Shown here: positions 10,909-24,002 of the stretch, piece after piece
Layout: every line of letters begins with the position of its first letter
Numbering within the stretch: position 1 is the stretch's first letter
From: Tomocerus qinae
Taxonomy: Eukaryota > Arthropoda > Collembola > Entomobryomorpha > Tomoceridae
DNA length: 64,000 nucleotides
Direction: 5' to 3'
NCBI GenBank assembly: GCA_020055645.1
Contig: CM034546.1
Coordinates: 125,199,875-125,263,874, forward strand
Notes under the pieces: model-generated
What the model saw: only the letters and a program-made list of their open reading frames with translations
The model's database searches: none
What the model was told of the DNA's origin: nothing
Program-made: the position numbers and the translations under genes

Positions 10909-12451
10909 ATATATTTATACAACTCTTGATATTCAAAGAAAGCTAAATTAAATATACTATTAAAGCCATACAGATGGTTCGCCTAAATTGGTCTAAGTTC
11001 TTCTAAATTCGTCGGGTGTGTTACCTCACACTATGACGGGGCCTTTTAGTTTTACCGTTAAAACACCTGATGAAAAAATCCAAAATTACATTCATTTGGG
11101 GTCTATTCAAATTAATTTCGCGATAAAAATATTTTAAAATCATTTAAATTAATCGAAAATTACATTCATTTGATATTATGATGGCAATTCAAATTTAATT
11201 AGATTTAATTCAATTTTTGTGATTACATGAAAGTTCCGAAGAGCTATAAAGTCTGGCAGGACCTAGATACGGATAAATGTTTCTTAGGGCGTATGTTATG
11301 CGTATAAACGTGAAAATGGAGCAACTCACGAATGAATGGTAGTGGTTATGCAGAGTTAACAAAGGAATAATTATATACGTACAAATACACGTACCTAAAC
11401 ATAGATTAGAGTATGGCATGACCGCAAACAAGTTGATTTGACATGCCAATTGTTCGTTTCGAAGTCAATACATGATAAATGTTACAGGGTATTTTTTGCA
11501 GGATATACCTAGTATAAAATCGTAAGTTCTTTAATCCCCAATGAATTTTTAGTTTAAACTGGAATTTAGGTAAAGAAAAACAGTCATTAGTTATTTTGGA
11601 AAACATTATATTGGATGCAAAAGCAGAAATGTGAAATAAGAGAAGATACTCTTCCGTATAGTATACATTTTGTAGGCACGTATCCAGGAATTTGACTAAG
11701 GGGGTCCACACCAAAATATATTGATATATTATGACATATTCGCGCGAAATTTGTTTGAATGTTTAACCTTTTTTGACAAAAAATCATCTTTTTCTGGTAA
11801 CTTAGGGGGGCTGAGCCCCCCAGCCTCTCTATCTAGATACGTGCCTGCCATTTAGTAAGACCAACCAAATTATATATTAGACTTTGTATAAACCACTACA
11901 AACAAAACAAATCCATACGTCTTAAATACCCATACTATTTTTATTACGTCAATGTTGCGAGTTTACTGCAATTAATTTTGTATTTGATACAGTGAAAATG
12001 AAAATGTAAATGATACAGTTTGCTATTTTAATTATGTATTACATTAACCTATTTCATCATACAACAGTAGGTTAATATCGATTCGCTTGGGATTATGTAA
12101 TAATAATTGTTAGCAATCTGTACAGCATTTTCCATGGAATTGTTTCTCTTCTTATCGTAAACGGCTAAAAAGGTTTGACAAAATAGCAGTGAATGGTGAT
12201 AATATTATACTTATTCCTTACTTGCAAGTTAACACAAAGTAATCTTTCAGCAGTTAGCACCGAGAGGATGTGAAGAGTAAGTGAGTGTTAGTGGTGAATC
12301 ATAATAATCGTAAACCAGACAGATAAGTCGTCAGAACAGAAATATCATAAAAAAGAAGTTCGTCGTCCTTTCCGTGGCAGTGAATACTTAGCTTCGATGC
12401 ATCCAGTCAGCAAAAGTTATTTGTGATAAAATATAATTCAAACTCAAACAA
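10909..12451. other. Intergenic stretch between the kinase-PIMT gene and the next gene
   Basis: No gene is supported. The region holds the repeat at 11675-11845 and otherwise A+T-rich sequence. Short open frames on the minus strand at 11.2-11.8 kb overlap the repeat and have no start, domain or splice support. Confidence 0.5.
11675..11845. mobile_element. 171-bp repeat with GGCACGTATC inverted ends
   Basis: GGCACGTATCCAGGA at the left is mirrored by TCTAGATACGTGCC at the right. The interior has the TTCGCGCGAAA core and a GGGGGGC...GCCCCCC hairpin seen in related copies near 2.9, 18.7, 29.4, 35.5 and 36.1 kb. It is non-coding and MITE-like. Confidence 0.6.
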
Positions 12452-12459
12452 TATAAATA
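12452..12459 (+). promoter_or_regulatory. TATA box of the small beta-rich protein gene
   Basis: TATAAATA followed by G is a good metazoan TATA element, about 310 bp upstream of the start codon. The transcript would contain a 5'-UTR intron, with a donor at 12596 (ATAG|GTACG) and an acceptor ending at 12714 (CTTGCAG). Start-site position and UTR intron are inferred. Confidence 0.45.
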
Positions 12460-12764
12460 GTTTTTGGATACGTTTACTGATAAGTGCATTATTATTAGCC
12501 ATCAGTAAATTCACTTATACATATCTTGTGTGTGATCTATATACAATAAAGTACATACACCCAAATAGTACATAAAGTAACTGCAGCCAGCATAGGTACG
12601 CATTATATAAATATTATACCACGCCCATAATATATACAGTAACTATTTCCATGTGTTTAATTTTAAGTGAATTTACGTGAAAAGTGCTTATAAATGTTAT
12701 TTATTTTCTTGCAGCCACAATCATCGTTTCTCAAAATTTAACATCATTAGTAGATTTTTCAACA

Positions 12765-13607
12765 ATGGCTCATGTAAGTTAATTGTAAATACAAAAGTAA
12801 ATATTTAAATAACATAATATTTTGTTTTTATAAAATTTTTCATCTAAAAATAATATTTCAGTAGAAAGTAAACTAGTTTAGTTTTACTCAGTCATTATAA
12901 TAGTTATTTACGCCTTGCGTTTTGTCGCGGTTTTATTCATACAACGCATACACGAACAATAGAAAGTGTGCTTCACTGCTATATATTTTGGTAAATATAT
13001 TGGGTTACGTCATATCAGGTCTATCGCAGCTTATATATAATAGTATAAGCGTACAAGTTATAATTCTATGGCATAAAAAATTTGCTCTATTTGATTTTAA
13101 CTATGAGCTAAAAGCAGCATTTTAAAACTTGCCATATCATTACTATTATTTTAGTTTATCGTTGAAGAATTGTTGAAGCTAGCTGAGAAATATTCCGCTC
13201 CATTTATCGAGACAGCTCTTGCCAGACTTAAATCGGAAATCTTTGGAAGTGGAAGGGCGACACGATCAACAGATGTGGTTATTCTTAATTCCACCGATAA
13301 AAATTTTCACCTGCAAGAAAATTCGTGTGGAACTGGAGGTTGGACGACGACAATGCTTCCGGAAGATCACATTCCTGCTAAATCTTCAGTTTTGTATGGA
13401 GCAGAAAGCTACGGCTTCATGACTGGGTGCACTAATTGCATTTTGAAATACAAAGCAACTGATGACTCCGCCTCTTTTGAAGTTTGTACTAGCAACGCGT
13501 ATATTGGATCTGTTAAGGCCCATGGTGTAGCCAAAGGAGTTCATCTAGAAACAATATACTCCAGAGGGAATAACAATTTAGTACGCTTCATTTTGGAAGA
13601 CAAGTGA
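12765..13607 (+). CDS. Small cytosolic beta-rich protein, possibly of the actinoporin/fungal-lectin fold
   Basis: Two exons (12765-12773 encoding Met-Ala-His, and 13155-13607) join in frame to 153 residues. The tiny first exon and the GT-AG splice give the only upstream ATG in frame. There is no signal peptide. The first ~35 residues look helical (FIVEELLKLAEKY). The remainder has alternating beta-strand-like segments with a Cys pair (TGCTNC) and the stretch SSVLYGAESYGF. The layout of this middle part loosely recalls actinoporin-like cytolysins and fungal fruit-body lectins, which share a beta-sandwich. The likeness is weak and I would not assign function from it. A TATA box lies upstream and AATAAA occurs at 14026. 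Confidence 0.75.
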
Positions 13608-14025
13608 AACCCGACAATGAAAACTGTCTGTAATCTGTACTAAAGCATATCACAAGTATTTCATGTAACATTCTGAAGATCAGTTTTATAAGCTAAAGTG
13701 TGTATGTCGATGTACTACTTGGTAATCAGGCCATGTGAGCAGTTTCACCAAGTTACGAAAAATTTAGTCAATTTCTCCAAGCAATATTGTAATGTTTTCA
13801 TTCTAAATTGACCGAGAATTACAGAGATATAAAATTCAGCGTAAAAATTACGCCTTTAATTGCTTTGGCCGAATTAATATTACTCGATTGACAATTTGGA
13901 AGAGAAAAATGAAATCAGGGACCAAATCTAACAGATTGGACTACAGAACGGCTAAGACTAGGACTTATGCTAGGAATATGAATGGGAGAATCCCCTACCA
14001 CTATGTACAATAATTTTAAATGTAT

Positions 14026-14031
14026 AATAAA
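14026..14031 (+). terminator. Likely polyadenylation signal of the small beta-rich gene
   Basis: This AATAAA lies about 420 nt past the stop. The rest of 13608-14499 contains no gene I can support. Its last ~180 bp are similar to the sequence upstream of the second Ig gene and are probably promoter and leader. Confidence 0.4.
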
Positions 14032-14499
14032 TCGTATTAAATGTCTTCGTGCAATTGTATTGTATTAACACGCAGCATTTCAAATACTTTGATGTGATCT
14101 CTGTTTAACGTAGCGTAGGTGGGCAATTTTCCTTTTTATTATGAAAATGGGCAACCTCGAAATAAAGTGATGTGTGACACGTCACATAGAAAATCAGTTC
14201 CATAAAGTCATCTAATGTAATAAAATTTATTAGATACCACGTTATTAGGTCCAGGTAAAATTTATATATTTGAGGAGATACCACTGTACTTTGCATGCAA
14301 TACAAACTAATTTTTACAATGGGTTCATTATGACTACTATTAATATTTATTGTGAATAACTCTAGCTAACATCATGCCATCAAATAATGAAGACAGCAAA
14401 TTACTCATAAATTCATTATACATTCACAACTAGATTTTTAGTGTGGCAAATAAATATTTTCAAATATACAGTTGCATAAAATCTAAGTGTCCAGGCAGA

Positions 14500-17400
14500 A
14501 TGTCTAAAATAATCACATCGTCATTTATTTTGGCAATATCTTTTTGCATCGGCGTTTCAAGCCTGCGATATTATCCAGGCGGATATCCCATTTTGCCAAA
14601 TCCTGGTCTTCAATCAGTGACTTATAATTTTACTTGTCCAGGAGCTAATGAAAAGCCACAAATTAATTTTGATAAAGGAAAGTGGCCAGGAGATAGCAGT
14701 AGTCAAAAGTATGTTGCCTTAACTATGGACTGCGTAGCTGCCTACCCGATTTATTGGGATTTTATTCCTCCAAAGGTACTCAAAATATGCAAATTATTTT
14801 TTGTCTTTATCCTTTCCAATTATCGGGGCTAAATATTTAATTATTTCAGGGGTCAGCTTACACTATGAAAAGTAAAATAGCAATTCACAGTAAAAATTTC
14901 ACGAATGGGGAGGGCACTTGTTACAAAGAGGAATTGAGAATCGATTCTTCTGTTATATTTTATGTTGCACGAACGGGAAATTACACATGCAAAAGTGTCA
15001 ATGATGCAAAAATTGCAAGCTCGGTCTTCGTGTACGCTCAAGGTAAACGAATAAAACTTTTTGATTGCTTTTAAATTATTAGTGACCAAACATGTATAAA
15101 TTATACTTACCTGATTTTGTGTACTATTTAACCGATTTTATTTTTACTGAAAAGTTTAAAATAAAAAGTTTATTTACTACTTGTACTAATTAATTATAGA
15201 TAATGATAGAATCTTTAACTGCCAGAGGGACTACTTTGAAACACCAAGTAGGTTGGTTAATGGAAAGGAATGGCTCATTCCATGCACTGCCAATATGCAG
15301 GATAAATATTTCGGAGTCGATCTTGGAATCAGGCAAGATGTAAAGGTTAGCATTTAATACTCCTTGAAATTAGCTTTTCGATGGATACATTTTTAAATAT
15401 TGTATACTGTACTACTATGTCATTTATGATTTATAGTGAAAAGCTTATAACCTGACCTTAGTTTGTCAGGTGAACATTTTCTTAGCATTATTATTCCCAG
15501 CTTAAGGGAATGTTGAATTTTTAGAGCCCTAATTCTACAAATACGACGGAGGAAACAACAATAATGTATCCAGGAGATCCTTCAGTACGTTATGATCCTC
15601 AGTTGGGGTTTCTCTTGTCTGCATCTAATCACTCTCGTCCTAATGGAATCTTTATTTGTGGAGCTGCTATTAATACTGCACTGGTTTCAAGTGCCAATAT
15701 TGAATTGAATGAGATTGTATTTGCGAATATGACAGATTATAATGGTAAGATTTTCTTCAGAATTATATAACAGCAGAAAATCAAGAATATCACAGGTAAT
15801 TTTAATTTCTTATTTTCAACAGCGATTCCTCCCGGGGATTATGTCCAGTACACAAATTATAAACAAATAAATCTCGTATGCGAGTCGGCCGAAGAAATTT
15901 ACATTGACATCTCAAAATCTTACCATTTGAAACAAACCAAGAAACCAATTCAAATAAAAACGGATACTTTCAATTTTTCAGTATCATATAGTTTAGAAGA
16001 AACAGCTGATCCAATAAATGACGGGAGGGAGGGAGAAATCATCTGTAAAACCACATCATCCGGAAAGATTTTGCATACCTGGAAGCACAACATTAAGAAA
16101 GCATGTAATGCTACTGTTGCTGACCAGAAGGATGATGTTCATGGTTATTATATTCCTCCAAGAGATTACTGTAAGTGAAATTGTTGTAAAAGTTTTCAAT
16201 TTTAATTTTATTCCTCAAATTAGTTTTAACTACATTGAATAATATTTTGCACGCGAATCGCTAATAGTGTATTCTATCCTAAAGATGGTAGATTCAGATC
16301 TGCAGAATCAAATGTAGTAATATATAACAACGATGACGATGCATTAAGCATGGTTGTCCAGTCCAGTATTTGCGAAACCAAGAAACAATGCGATTTGACT
16401 CTTCGCTATTTCGACCATGTTAGTTTTTACTTTTTTCTTGCATTGATTTAATTAATTTTTGGATAACATTTGTTAACAAAATATCAAAATATTTTACAGT
16501 TGAGTTCGAGAGCCACAGATTACATTACTTATGGTGGGGTTAATAAAGTGGTCTCATATTTACGGTCTTCATCATCAGTTATACAATGCACCTCAGATTC
16601 TAATTACGTCACAATGATACTGGCTGTCGCTGGAATTGATAGCTTTAGTAAACAAAATTAAATATTTATATTATTTTGATAGTTATTAAGCTTAAGTAAT
16701 TATTATAAGCTTTTGTTTTTTTGCTACAGAAATTAATCCCGCAAATTGGTCAACAGTAGAAAGCAAAATAAATACCTCAATAATAACCAACTCGGACAAC
16801 ATTTTCGTTGGTGATAGCTTGCCATTTTTATGCAGGGCATCGAAATACTTTTATAATGATGGGCTGAAATGGGAATTGGTGTTCAAAAACGGATCTCGCG
16901 CAATTGTCGATTCATGTAAGATTAGTACTAGAAAACAACCGATTTTATCGTACTGAGTTCACAAGCAAAGTGGCCAGAAAGTATATTATTGAATTGTGTA
17001 GACAATGACACAGAAGTAGATCTCTGGGCCGGAGGTGGAACATTAGTAAAGGCGTCAATATTTGGGATCACGAGTAATAATGTAGCTTCTGTGGCATGCT
17101 ACGCTCACGTTTGGAATTCAACCTTATGGGAATCAGAAAAAGTTGATATCAATAATATTCAAGGTAAAGTTTTTGCATGCTATTGCTTTATTGCTATTTC
17201 ATATCACATAAAGCGGTATAGATGATTAAAATGCTTTAAACATACGGCTGCATATTTACGGATAAATTAAGGCTGCCTCTGCGCTTTGCTACCAATTTTC
17301 TGTCGTTACACATGGGTTAGCTGTAAATGATGAAATCTGGTCGACTAGCAAATAGTAGAACAGAATATGTAGTTGAATACTATTTTCTATACTGTCTATT

Positions 17401-19790
17401 TTATCACAGCGTAATAGATTTTAGCTTATTGGCTTTCATTTCATGTATTTCAATAGAATTTCTAAAATCTTAATTTCTCATATCATGAATAGGACGTAGG
17501 AAGTCAAAATTTATCGTAAATACGATAAATACAATTTGACGGGGCTTGTCAGGCTTCTTTTCGGTAATTTTCATTTTTAGCTATTTTTAAAACAGAACCG
17601 TAAGGTACAATGTGAGTGAGACGTCTAAACTCCCAATCATGACCCAAAACGTTAGCCAGTTTTAATGCTTTTAATATTACGAATTTTAAAAATCGGAGCC
17701 TTACATGCCCTTCGTACTCAAGTCAAAAATCGGAGACAGAAAACATATATATTTGGCTATCTTTCGAAATGAGCCCCTTAATTGGAAACGCATGCTAGTT
17801 GGCGTTGGGGCAGCCTTAATCCAATTATGAAATTTTCCAAGATGTTGAGGGAGTTGGCAATAAGCCCTTAAAAATGAGGCCTGTGCCCAGTACTATCACT
17901 CTGTGGTGAGGCAGTATACCCCATATAACATATATACAAAACATGCGCACCTGTTGTATTGACAATCAAAGGGTTTTGAAGTGTAGATCAAGTGCATACC
18001 TTTATTCTATACTTCACAGATTATAATGTATACTCTGTATTTACAGATAAACAGATTTGGGACGACGATGCTCCTATAAAGTATGTAAACCTGTATTGTT
18101 ATTGTGGAAAGTGATTGAATGGAAATGAAAAAAGTGTAATTTCTTTCAAGGTGCGATGGAGGATTTCATAAACCTACAATTGTGATGAAAAGAAACCCAG
18201 GTCATCTTTATTACGTCCATGGAAGGTATGTTTCTGGAGGTATCAAGCTTGCAAGTCATGTAGTGACAAATTCAGACATCGTTATTCGACGCGGTATCGA
18301 TTCTTTCTTTCTTCACTGCATAGCTGCGTATCCAGTCAAATGGACATTTGAAGGGGTTGAAGTAAGAGTTCTTTTGTGTTAAAATTGGTACTTCAAATTG
18401 CACATGCTCATAGTGCCTATAATTTCTACAAATCTTTTCCACAATTTTTCAGGATGTGTTAAGAAAATATCCCCCTGGAACTCCTGGTGCAGGATTGGGA
18501 AACACAACATCGACTACCAAAAATGATACTTTTTATCACTGCTTCCAGAGTACTATACACGCTTTTACCTACGGCCCAGAACAAACCGGAGAATATCGGT
18601 GTGAAAGAGTAAATGACAAAAATGTGTACAGCTATGTGTACACTTACCTTAATAGTAAGTCTAGCTGTATGTAAATAGCTTCGTAGAAAATAGTTGTGCT
18701 TGTGTAGTTAAGCACGTATACAGAACTGAATTTCGGGAGGGGTGCTAATACATAAATATTTTAACGCGAAAACTTTTTGGCATTTATTGACGAAAACGAG
18801 TCAAAAATGGCCTAATGAGAAATTTTTTGCTGTTTTGAGAAAAAAATTTCTTTTTTCTCGAATTTCGGAGGGTGGGGACTTCAGCCTGTAAAGTTCCCCC
18901 CTTAATACGCCCTTGTGTGTGATAATAATTGTGAAATCATCTCTTGATTGCTATTGCCAGCTACCGGAGGGGGTCTAATCGACCGAGGAGAACATCGAAC
19001 ACTAATTTTTGACGAAAATAGTCCAACCACCACTCTTCCGTGCAGGGTAACTGACCCTTCGGTTACTGTCGAATTGTATTTTCATGAAGACCAAGTAAGT
19101 TATTATCAGCTTCCTATCTTAGTAAATGTTTATTACGTGTGAATTAGAAATGACCTATTTATCCGTTATTTAGGGACAGTACAGGAAATTGAACAGCAGT
19201 GCTTATCTCAGCTATGACCCGAAAAAGGGATTTATTTTGGAATCTAACTCCATAAACATTTCCTCAATTTACATCTGCACAACGGCAAATCGAACTGATA
19301 TTTCTGACGCCCTTTCGTTTACATTCGAGAAAAAAGTGACCTCAGTCACAACAATACCTTGTAAATGCATTTTATTCATGCCTTCAAAAAATTTCTATAA
19401 TTGATAAATTCTTACATTTTTACTGCGTTTATTTTATAACTAATAAATTTATAGCCCCTGGGACCACTGGAAATATTTCCCAAAACAAGAGTTCCACATT
19501 TTTCGGATTTTTCTTTATGATCAGTCTCATTGTGGCTGTGATTAGTCTTCAGCTCTGGTTTTTGAGAAAACAAATGAAACTAGACGTAAGTACTAAACTG
19601 CTGTATCGGAAAATTCACTTGTTAAATTCGACTCAGTTTAACTAACATTAACTCAATACTTTATTTTTCTATACAGCAAGCTTTATCAAGAATTTTTGGA
19701 TCTTATATAAACATGGGATCTGAACTAGCTCCAAGTGAATTTGATAGACAACCTAATGGTAATACACAACTTATACCTAGTTTAATGTGA
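14500..19790 (+). CDS. Kinase-less PDGFR/VEGFR-like Ig transmembrane receptor, copy 1
   Basis: Sixteen exons (14500-14775, 14850-15042, 15200-15345, 15525-15744, 15823-16170, 16285-16418, 16500-16647, 16730-16915, 16966-17163, 18047-18080, 18151-18361, 18453-18654, 18961-19094, 19174-19360, 19455-19585, 19677-19790) sum to 2862 nt, giving 953 residues. A signal peptide opens the protein. About seven Ig-like units follow, recognised by Cys pairs, a Trp after the first Cys (CVAAYPIYW, CIAAYPVKW) and TGxYxC before the last strand. The unit near the membrane (LPCRVTDPSVTVEL ... IYICTTA) resembles domain 2 of PDGF/VEGF receptors. One hydrophobic segment (about 886-909) leads to a ~44-residue tail that contains YINM (926-929) and no kinase. 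The first two and last two Ig units look like internal duplicates. It is a likely cell-surface ligand-binding or decoy receptor; the ligand is unknown. Confidence 0.85.
17266..17820. mobile_element. 555-bp insertion in intron 9 of Ig copy 1
   Basis: ATTAAGGCTGCC at the left is exactly mirrored by GGCAGCCTTAAT at the right. The paralogous intron in copy 2 is only 87 bp and lacks it, so the insertion followed the gene duplication. No coding capacity was seen. Confidence 0.6.
18725..18915. repeat. G/C-run interspersed repeat copy in intron 12 of Ig copy 1
   Basis: It contains TTTCGGGAGGGG at the left, AACGCGAAAACTTTTTGG in the core, and a TTTCTCGAATTTCGGAGGGTG stretch before a C-run. The order matches the copies near 2.9 and 36.1 kb. 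Ends are degraded and no target duplication was found. Confidence 0.5.
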
Positions 19791-19818
19791 ACACGTAGAA
19801 ATGACAAATGAACACTTA

Positions 19819-19824
19819 AATAAA
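19819..19824 (+). terminator. Polyadenylation signal of Ig copy 1
   Basis: AATAAA lies 29 nt past the stop codon. A second AATAAA near 20035 is an alternative. The 20.0-20.54 kb gap between this gene and its convergent neighbour contains nothing else I recognise. Confidence 0.45.
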
Positions 19825-20539
19825 AGCATGACCACAGTAAAACTCTTTGCTCCATACCTTCATACTTAGTTAAAGCAAATCAAATTATTTTGATTTCAGC
19901 ACATACGAGTTGATTATATTTTACATCCGTGCACTTCATTTTGCATTTTCATTTAAAATTAAATGTATGTCTTATCCTCAGTGTTTTAATGCATAATGCC
20001 ATTTGTAAGTGTTTTAATATAGCATGTGATGAAGAATAAATTGCATTTTAAAGGATTTTAATTATTTGGAAGTAGTTAAAAGTGACAAAAATTGTATTTA
20101 TTCGCTTGTTATTTATTTCGAGTCCTATTACTTTATTGTACTTATTGTTTTCTCTCTTTGAAAAAAATTGCTAACATATGCGTCATCAAATTACATATTA
20201 TTTGACTAAAGATCCTGGGTTAAAGATGTAATAAGTACAAAAAATTTTGACTTTGATTAAGATATATAAAATATGTACAAGCATAATTGATAATAAGCAG
20301 GACGATATTAGTAAAATGTATTAATTATTCAAAGCGCCGGCTGAGAAAAATGACGTCATTTTCGAATGAGTGACTTCATAACGCTGTAAATGTAAAATAG
20401 GAGGATATGGTTCAAGTTCAAGATCTCAAAGTATCAAAAATAATGACTATCAAACATATCCGTATACATACATTTTAAAAATTATGTACAAAATAAATAA
20501 ATAAAAGTCAGATGTATATAGGCTATAATCAATTTGGTT

Positions 20540-22926
20540 TTACCGAGAAGATGATTGAAGATATCGTTTTTCTTTGATTTCGGGAAGAGTCAACTCACGA
20601 CGATGTTTGCACTGAGGTATTTGTTTATTTCGAGGCGGATTGCGAATCGGAGCACAAGGAACGTAGATACCAGGAGCAAGTGAGCTTGTAAAATACTTTG
20701 GAACTTCCTTCTCTCGTTCAATGAGTTCCAGAACATCATCTCTGGTCAAAACAATGGTGTTACTATGTTCTTGTAAATCGGTGTAGAGATTGGATGGAAC
20801 CGTGAGAACAGGTCGTCGGGACAGGTGCTTTGAATTCTGAAATAATTAATAAATATTTTAATTAATTGGAAAATTAAAAGTGGATTGATAGTCAATTTTA
20901 AAAAGTAAACAAAGTTGAATTATATCAATGATATTTGATAATGTCTTGTATATATGTATATATCAATTTGTATAAATGTATAAATTAGTTTTACCAAGGC
21001 ATAAGTGTTTGCAATGACTTCCTCCTCTGTAAGTATCTGCTTGAAAAGACTCATTTTAGTCTGCTTAGTGATCAGCTGTGGAGTAGGGTTCCAATGGGAA
21101 GACTTGACAAAAGTGGAGTAGTCCCCAGCACTAGGTCGATATTTCAGTAGTGGAGTTAGTCTTGGTCCTCGATCGGGAGATTCTATGGTCATTGGATTTG
21201 TATTATCGTCTGTATACTCCGAAGAGGTTGTATCAGGGCTGATATTGAAACTCGTCCTTGCCCGGGACTTGGACAACATATAACGACGCACTTTTGGAAG
21301 ACTCGCAATACTTTCCTTAGCGGGAGGGATTACAATATTTGATCTAGCATAAATAGTTTCAACCTCTACTGGGCTTTTGACAACAGGATTTTCTTCAGGT
21401 ACAGGAGATGGGGGAGGTGTCTGTGACCTTTTGTCCAAAACGAAGTGCACATTTTTCTTACGGCAAGCAGCCACTGCGGGATGAGGAGTGTGACTAGGAA
21501 TAACCAACTTTGGAAATCTGAATGGATTACCAGTGAGAACCTTTAAATTAGTAGACGGTTCACAAATAGGCTTGGGGGTAAGGTCGTTTTCTACAGAAGA
21601 AGGAATAAAGTCATCCAGTGCTGAATTTCCTTTGTCTTTTAGGTAATGTTCGCTTACAAGCATGTAGTTTTCTAAAGGTCCAATCATATCTCCCGTTAAA
21701 ATGAGCTCTTTGAATTTCAAATCAGTCAGTGGGAAAACCGAAGAGACTTCTTTTGCTTTCTTGTACTTTACCGTTGACAATTCAAGTCCTAGATCAATCC
21801 ATTCATCGTCTTTTGCAGGATTAAAACCTAAGGGTGCATCAACTACAGCTGGTTTGAAATTTGTTTGGAGATCATCAATCATGCAGCCAGTAGTTCTTTC
21901 GGACGGCATTTTGGTACCAAATCTAAGTGATCTGGACACTTCTTTAAATAACTCGTCCAAACAAAGAAAGTTGTAATCCGTATCTTCTGTGAAAAGCACG
22001 TATAACCTTCCTTTGGGTGGATTTTCATTTACACGATTCAGATAATCGGCGTCCATGCTGCAAAAACTCTCCTGTTTTGCCAAAAGTGTGGACACGTCGA
22101 CATCATATTCAAATGGTGGCACTGTATACCGAAGTGTAGGTTTAGTAAATGGACGTTTATGCAATTCCTTGATCACTGTCCCCTGTAAATACAAAAAAAT
22201 ATTTTTTTATTTAAATAGAATTATTTTATGTTTTAAACTCAGCTGATAACTCACAGATGGTGGTTGTCGTTCTGTAACTTCATCATCAGTAGTTGCAGGA
22301 CTTTCTTCACTACTTAATTTTTCAGAAGTAGATAGTGCTTTCAATATATCAGCTAATTGGGTTTCATGGACATTTTCAGCAGCTCCAACTTTTGCATCTC
22401 CACCAAACTTCTCCGATGGAGGACATTTGGAATGGCCTTGAAATTCTGAATTAAGATGTTTGTTCCCAAAAATAAATTCCACTGAAATGTCTTCGAAGAT
22501 ACGGGATTCCGGAATAGACGATACATTTGTAAGGTCAGCATCTGGTTTTAAAGTTTGAAAATTTGGCAAATCCAGACTACTGCTTTCTCTAACCAATTGG
22601 TGTTCCTCCACTTGTATGGCCTCAACAGCCAACTCAGCTGGGCTAGGACTCTCAGTGCTATTGACCCTCGGAGGAATTAACATAACATCTTCTAAATCTG
22701 TTCCTTCTTTCCATCGTACTGATTTTGACAATTCTTTGTCCTCTCGAATAGATTCTTCTTCATTGGAATAAATTTTTGGTTTCAAACTTGACTTCCGTAG
22801 TGTGTGACCGGAAGAAAGTACCAGTTTTATTTTCGAAGCAGGCTCTACGTTGTTGGCATTTGGTAATTCGTGATTCTTTGAAATATCCATTGTTGCTGCT
22901 ACTGCTGCTGTCGTGGTTGTCATCAT
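20540..22926 (-). CDS. Unknown 718-residue protein with two PP1-docking-like motifs
   Basis: Three exons (22255-22926, 20995-22182, 20540-20836) join in phase 0 to 719 codons. I do not recognise a catalytic domain. The sequence is rich in Ser, Glu and Pro and looks largely disordered. Two segments fit the RVxF consensus for docking to protein phosphatase 1: KSVRW (68-72) in exon 1 and KNVHF (467-471) in exon 2. A Pro-rich patch (TPPPSP) follows the second. An acidic-aromatic block with DELFKEVS and PSERTT is also retained in most of the broken duplicates downstream, suggesting it was once the conserved core. A PP1 regulatory role is inference from short motifs only. The gene is convergent with Ig copy 1. 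Confidence 0.8.
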
Positions 22927-23202
22927 TTTGAATTACTATCTGTAAAAGTGAGAAAGTGTAAAAAGATTCGAGAGTACTGACAAATTATTCAACACTATCA
23001 ATATCAACTTTTGTTATTTTCATAATAAGAGAATCAAGAGTCGGAGTCAAATTTTTTGAAAATCACCTTAGCTGCGACATATTTTAATTTAAAATCCCTC
23101 CTCTTCTCTTCAGAATAAATTATTAGCACAAACTGTTACTATAGTATTGTACTCGTACTGAAACATCTACGTACAGGGCAGGACATGATCCACTATCGCC
23201 AT

Positions 23203-23518
23203 TCGAAGTCAGAGCAGTCCCCCGTAAGGCCTATGCTAAAGTGAAAACAACGTATGTGAGGCTGTCACACCGTCCTGCCCTGTGAGAAAGTCATTTTCGA
23301 TATCGTATTTAGACTGTTTCCATAAGGGTGTAAAAAACAGATTAAATTGGTAAACTTAAAGGGAGATTGGCCAATTTGATCTGTTTTAGACACCCCTATG
23401 GACACAGCCTAAAGATGATATCGAAAATGACTTTCTCTCAGGGCAGAACGGTGTGACAGCCTCACATACGTTGTTTTCACTTTAGCATAGGCCTTACGGG
23501 GAACGGCTCTGACTTCGA
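23203..23518. mobile_element. 316-bp foldback (hairpin) element
   Basis: The arms 23203-23350 and 23371-23518 are inverted copies with few mismatches and leave a 20-bp loop. Both carry GCCTATGCTAAAGTGAAAAC and its complement. The transcript or single strand would form an almost continuous stem. It has no coding capacity, which fits a MITE or foldback element. Confidence 0.8.
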
Positions 23519-24002
23519 CAAAAGTCAACAATTTTACTGTTTACACACAGAATTATATTATAGTACCTAGTATATAGACTAGAAGCAGGAAACGAGCCTT
23601 GCAGTTGGTTAATTGCGTATCAGAGGCGACCCACAGAAGTGTTAGAAGTGCTAATCACATAAACAATAGAGTTTATGCATTTGATTGGTTATTGTAGGCT
23701 GTTAGTTAAGGCGACTGACGGTTCTGTGGGACACCGCCACTGTTCCCCCATCTAAACTGTGTAGTGTGTTGTTTGTGTGTTGGACAAGACCTAAAGCAGA
23801 AGGCCGAGGCTTTGTGTTTACATGACGATAATGGATCGTGTACTCTCCTGTACTTAGAGGTTCAGGTGGGCTAACAATACTATAAGACTAGCATTCGTAG
23901 AGTAAGCGAAGCGACAACCCGCCAAAAATTAAATCTTTTTTGTTTTAGTAGATGCTGTGCTCTCTCTCTGCATAATCCAATTACCTTGCCTTGGAGAAAA
24001 GC
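23519..24002. other. Intergenic, nothing recognised
   Basis: I see no open frame with domain or splice support, and no repeat shared with other parts of the window. Confidence 0.4.

Noticed and set aside
11406-11787. Overlapping minus-strand frames of ~100 codons
   Set aside because: They overlap the repeat at 11675-11845 and lack ATG starts and splice support.
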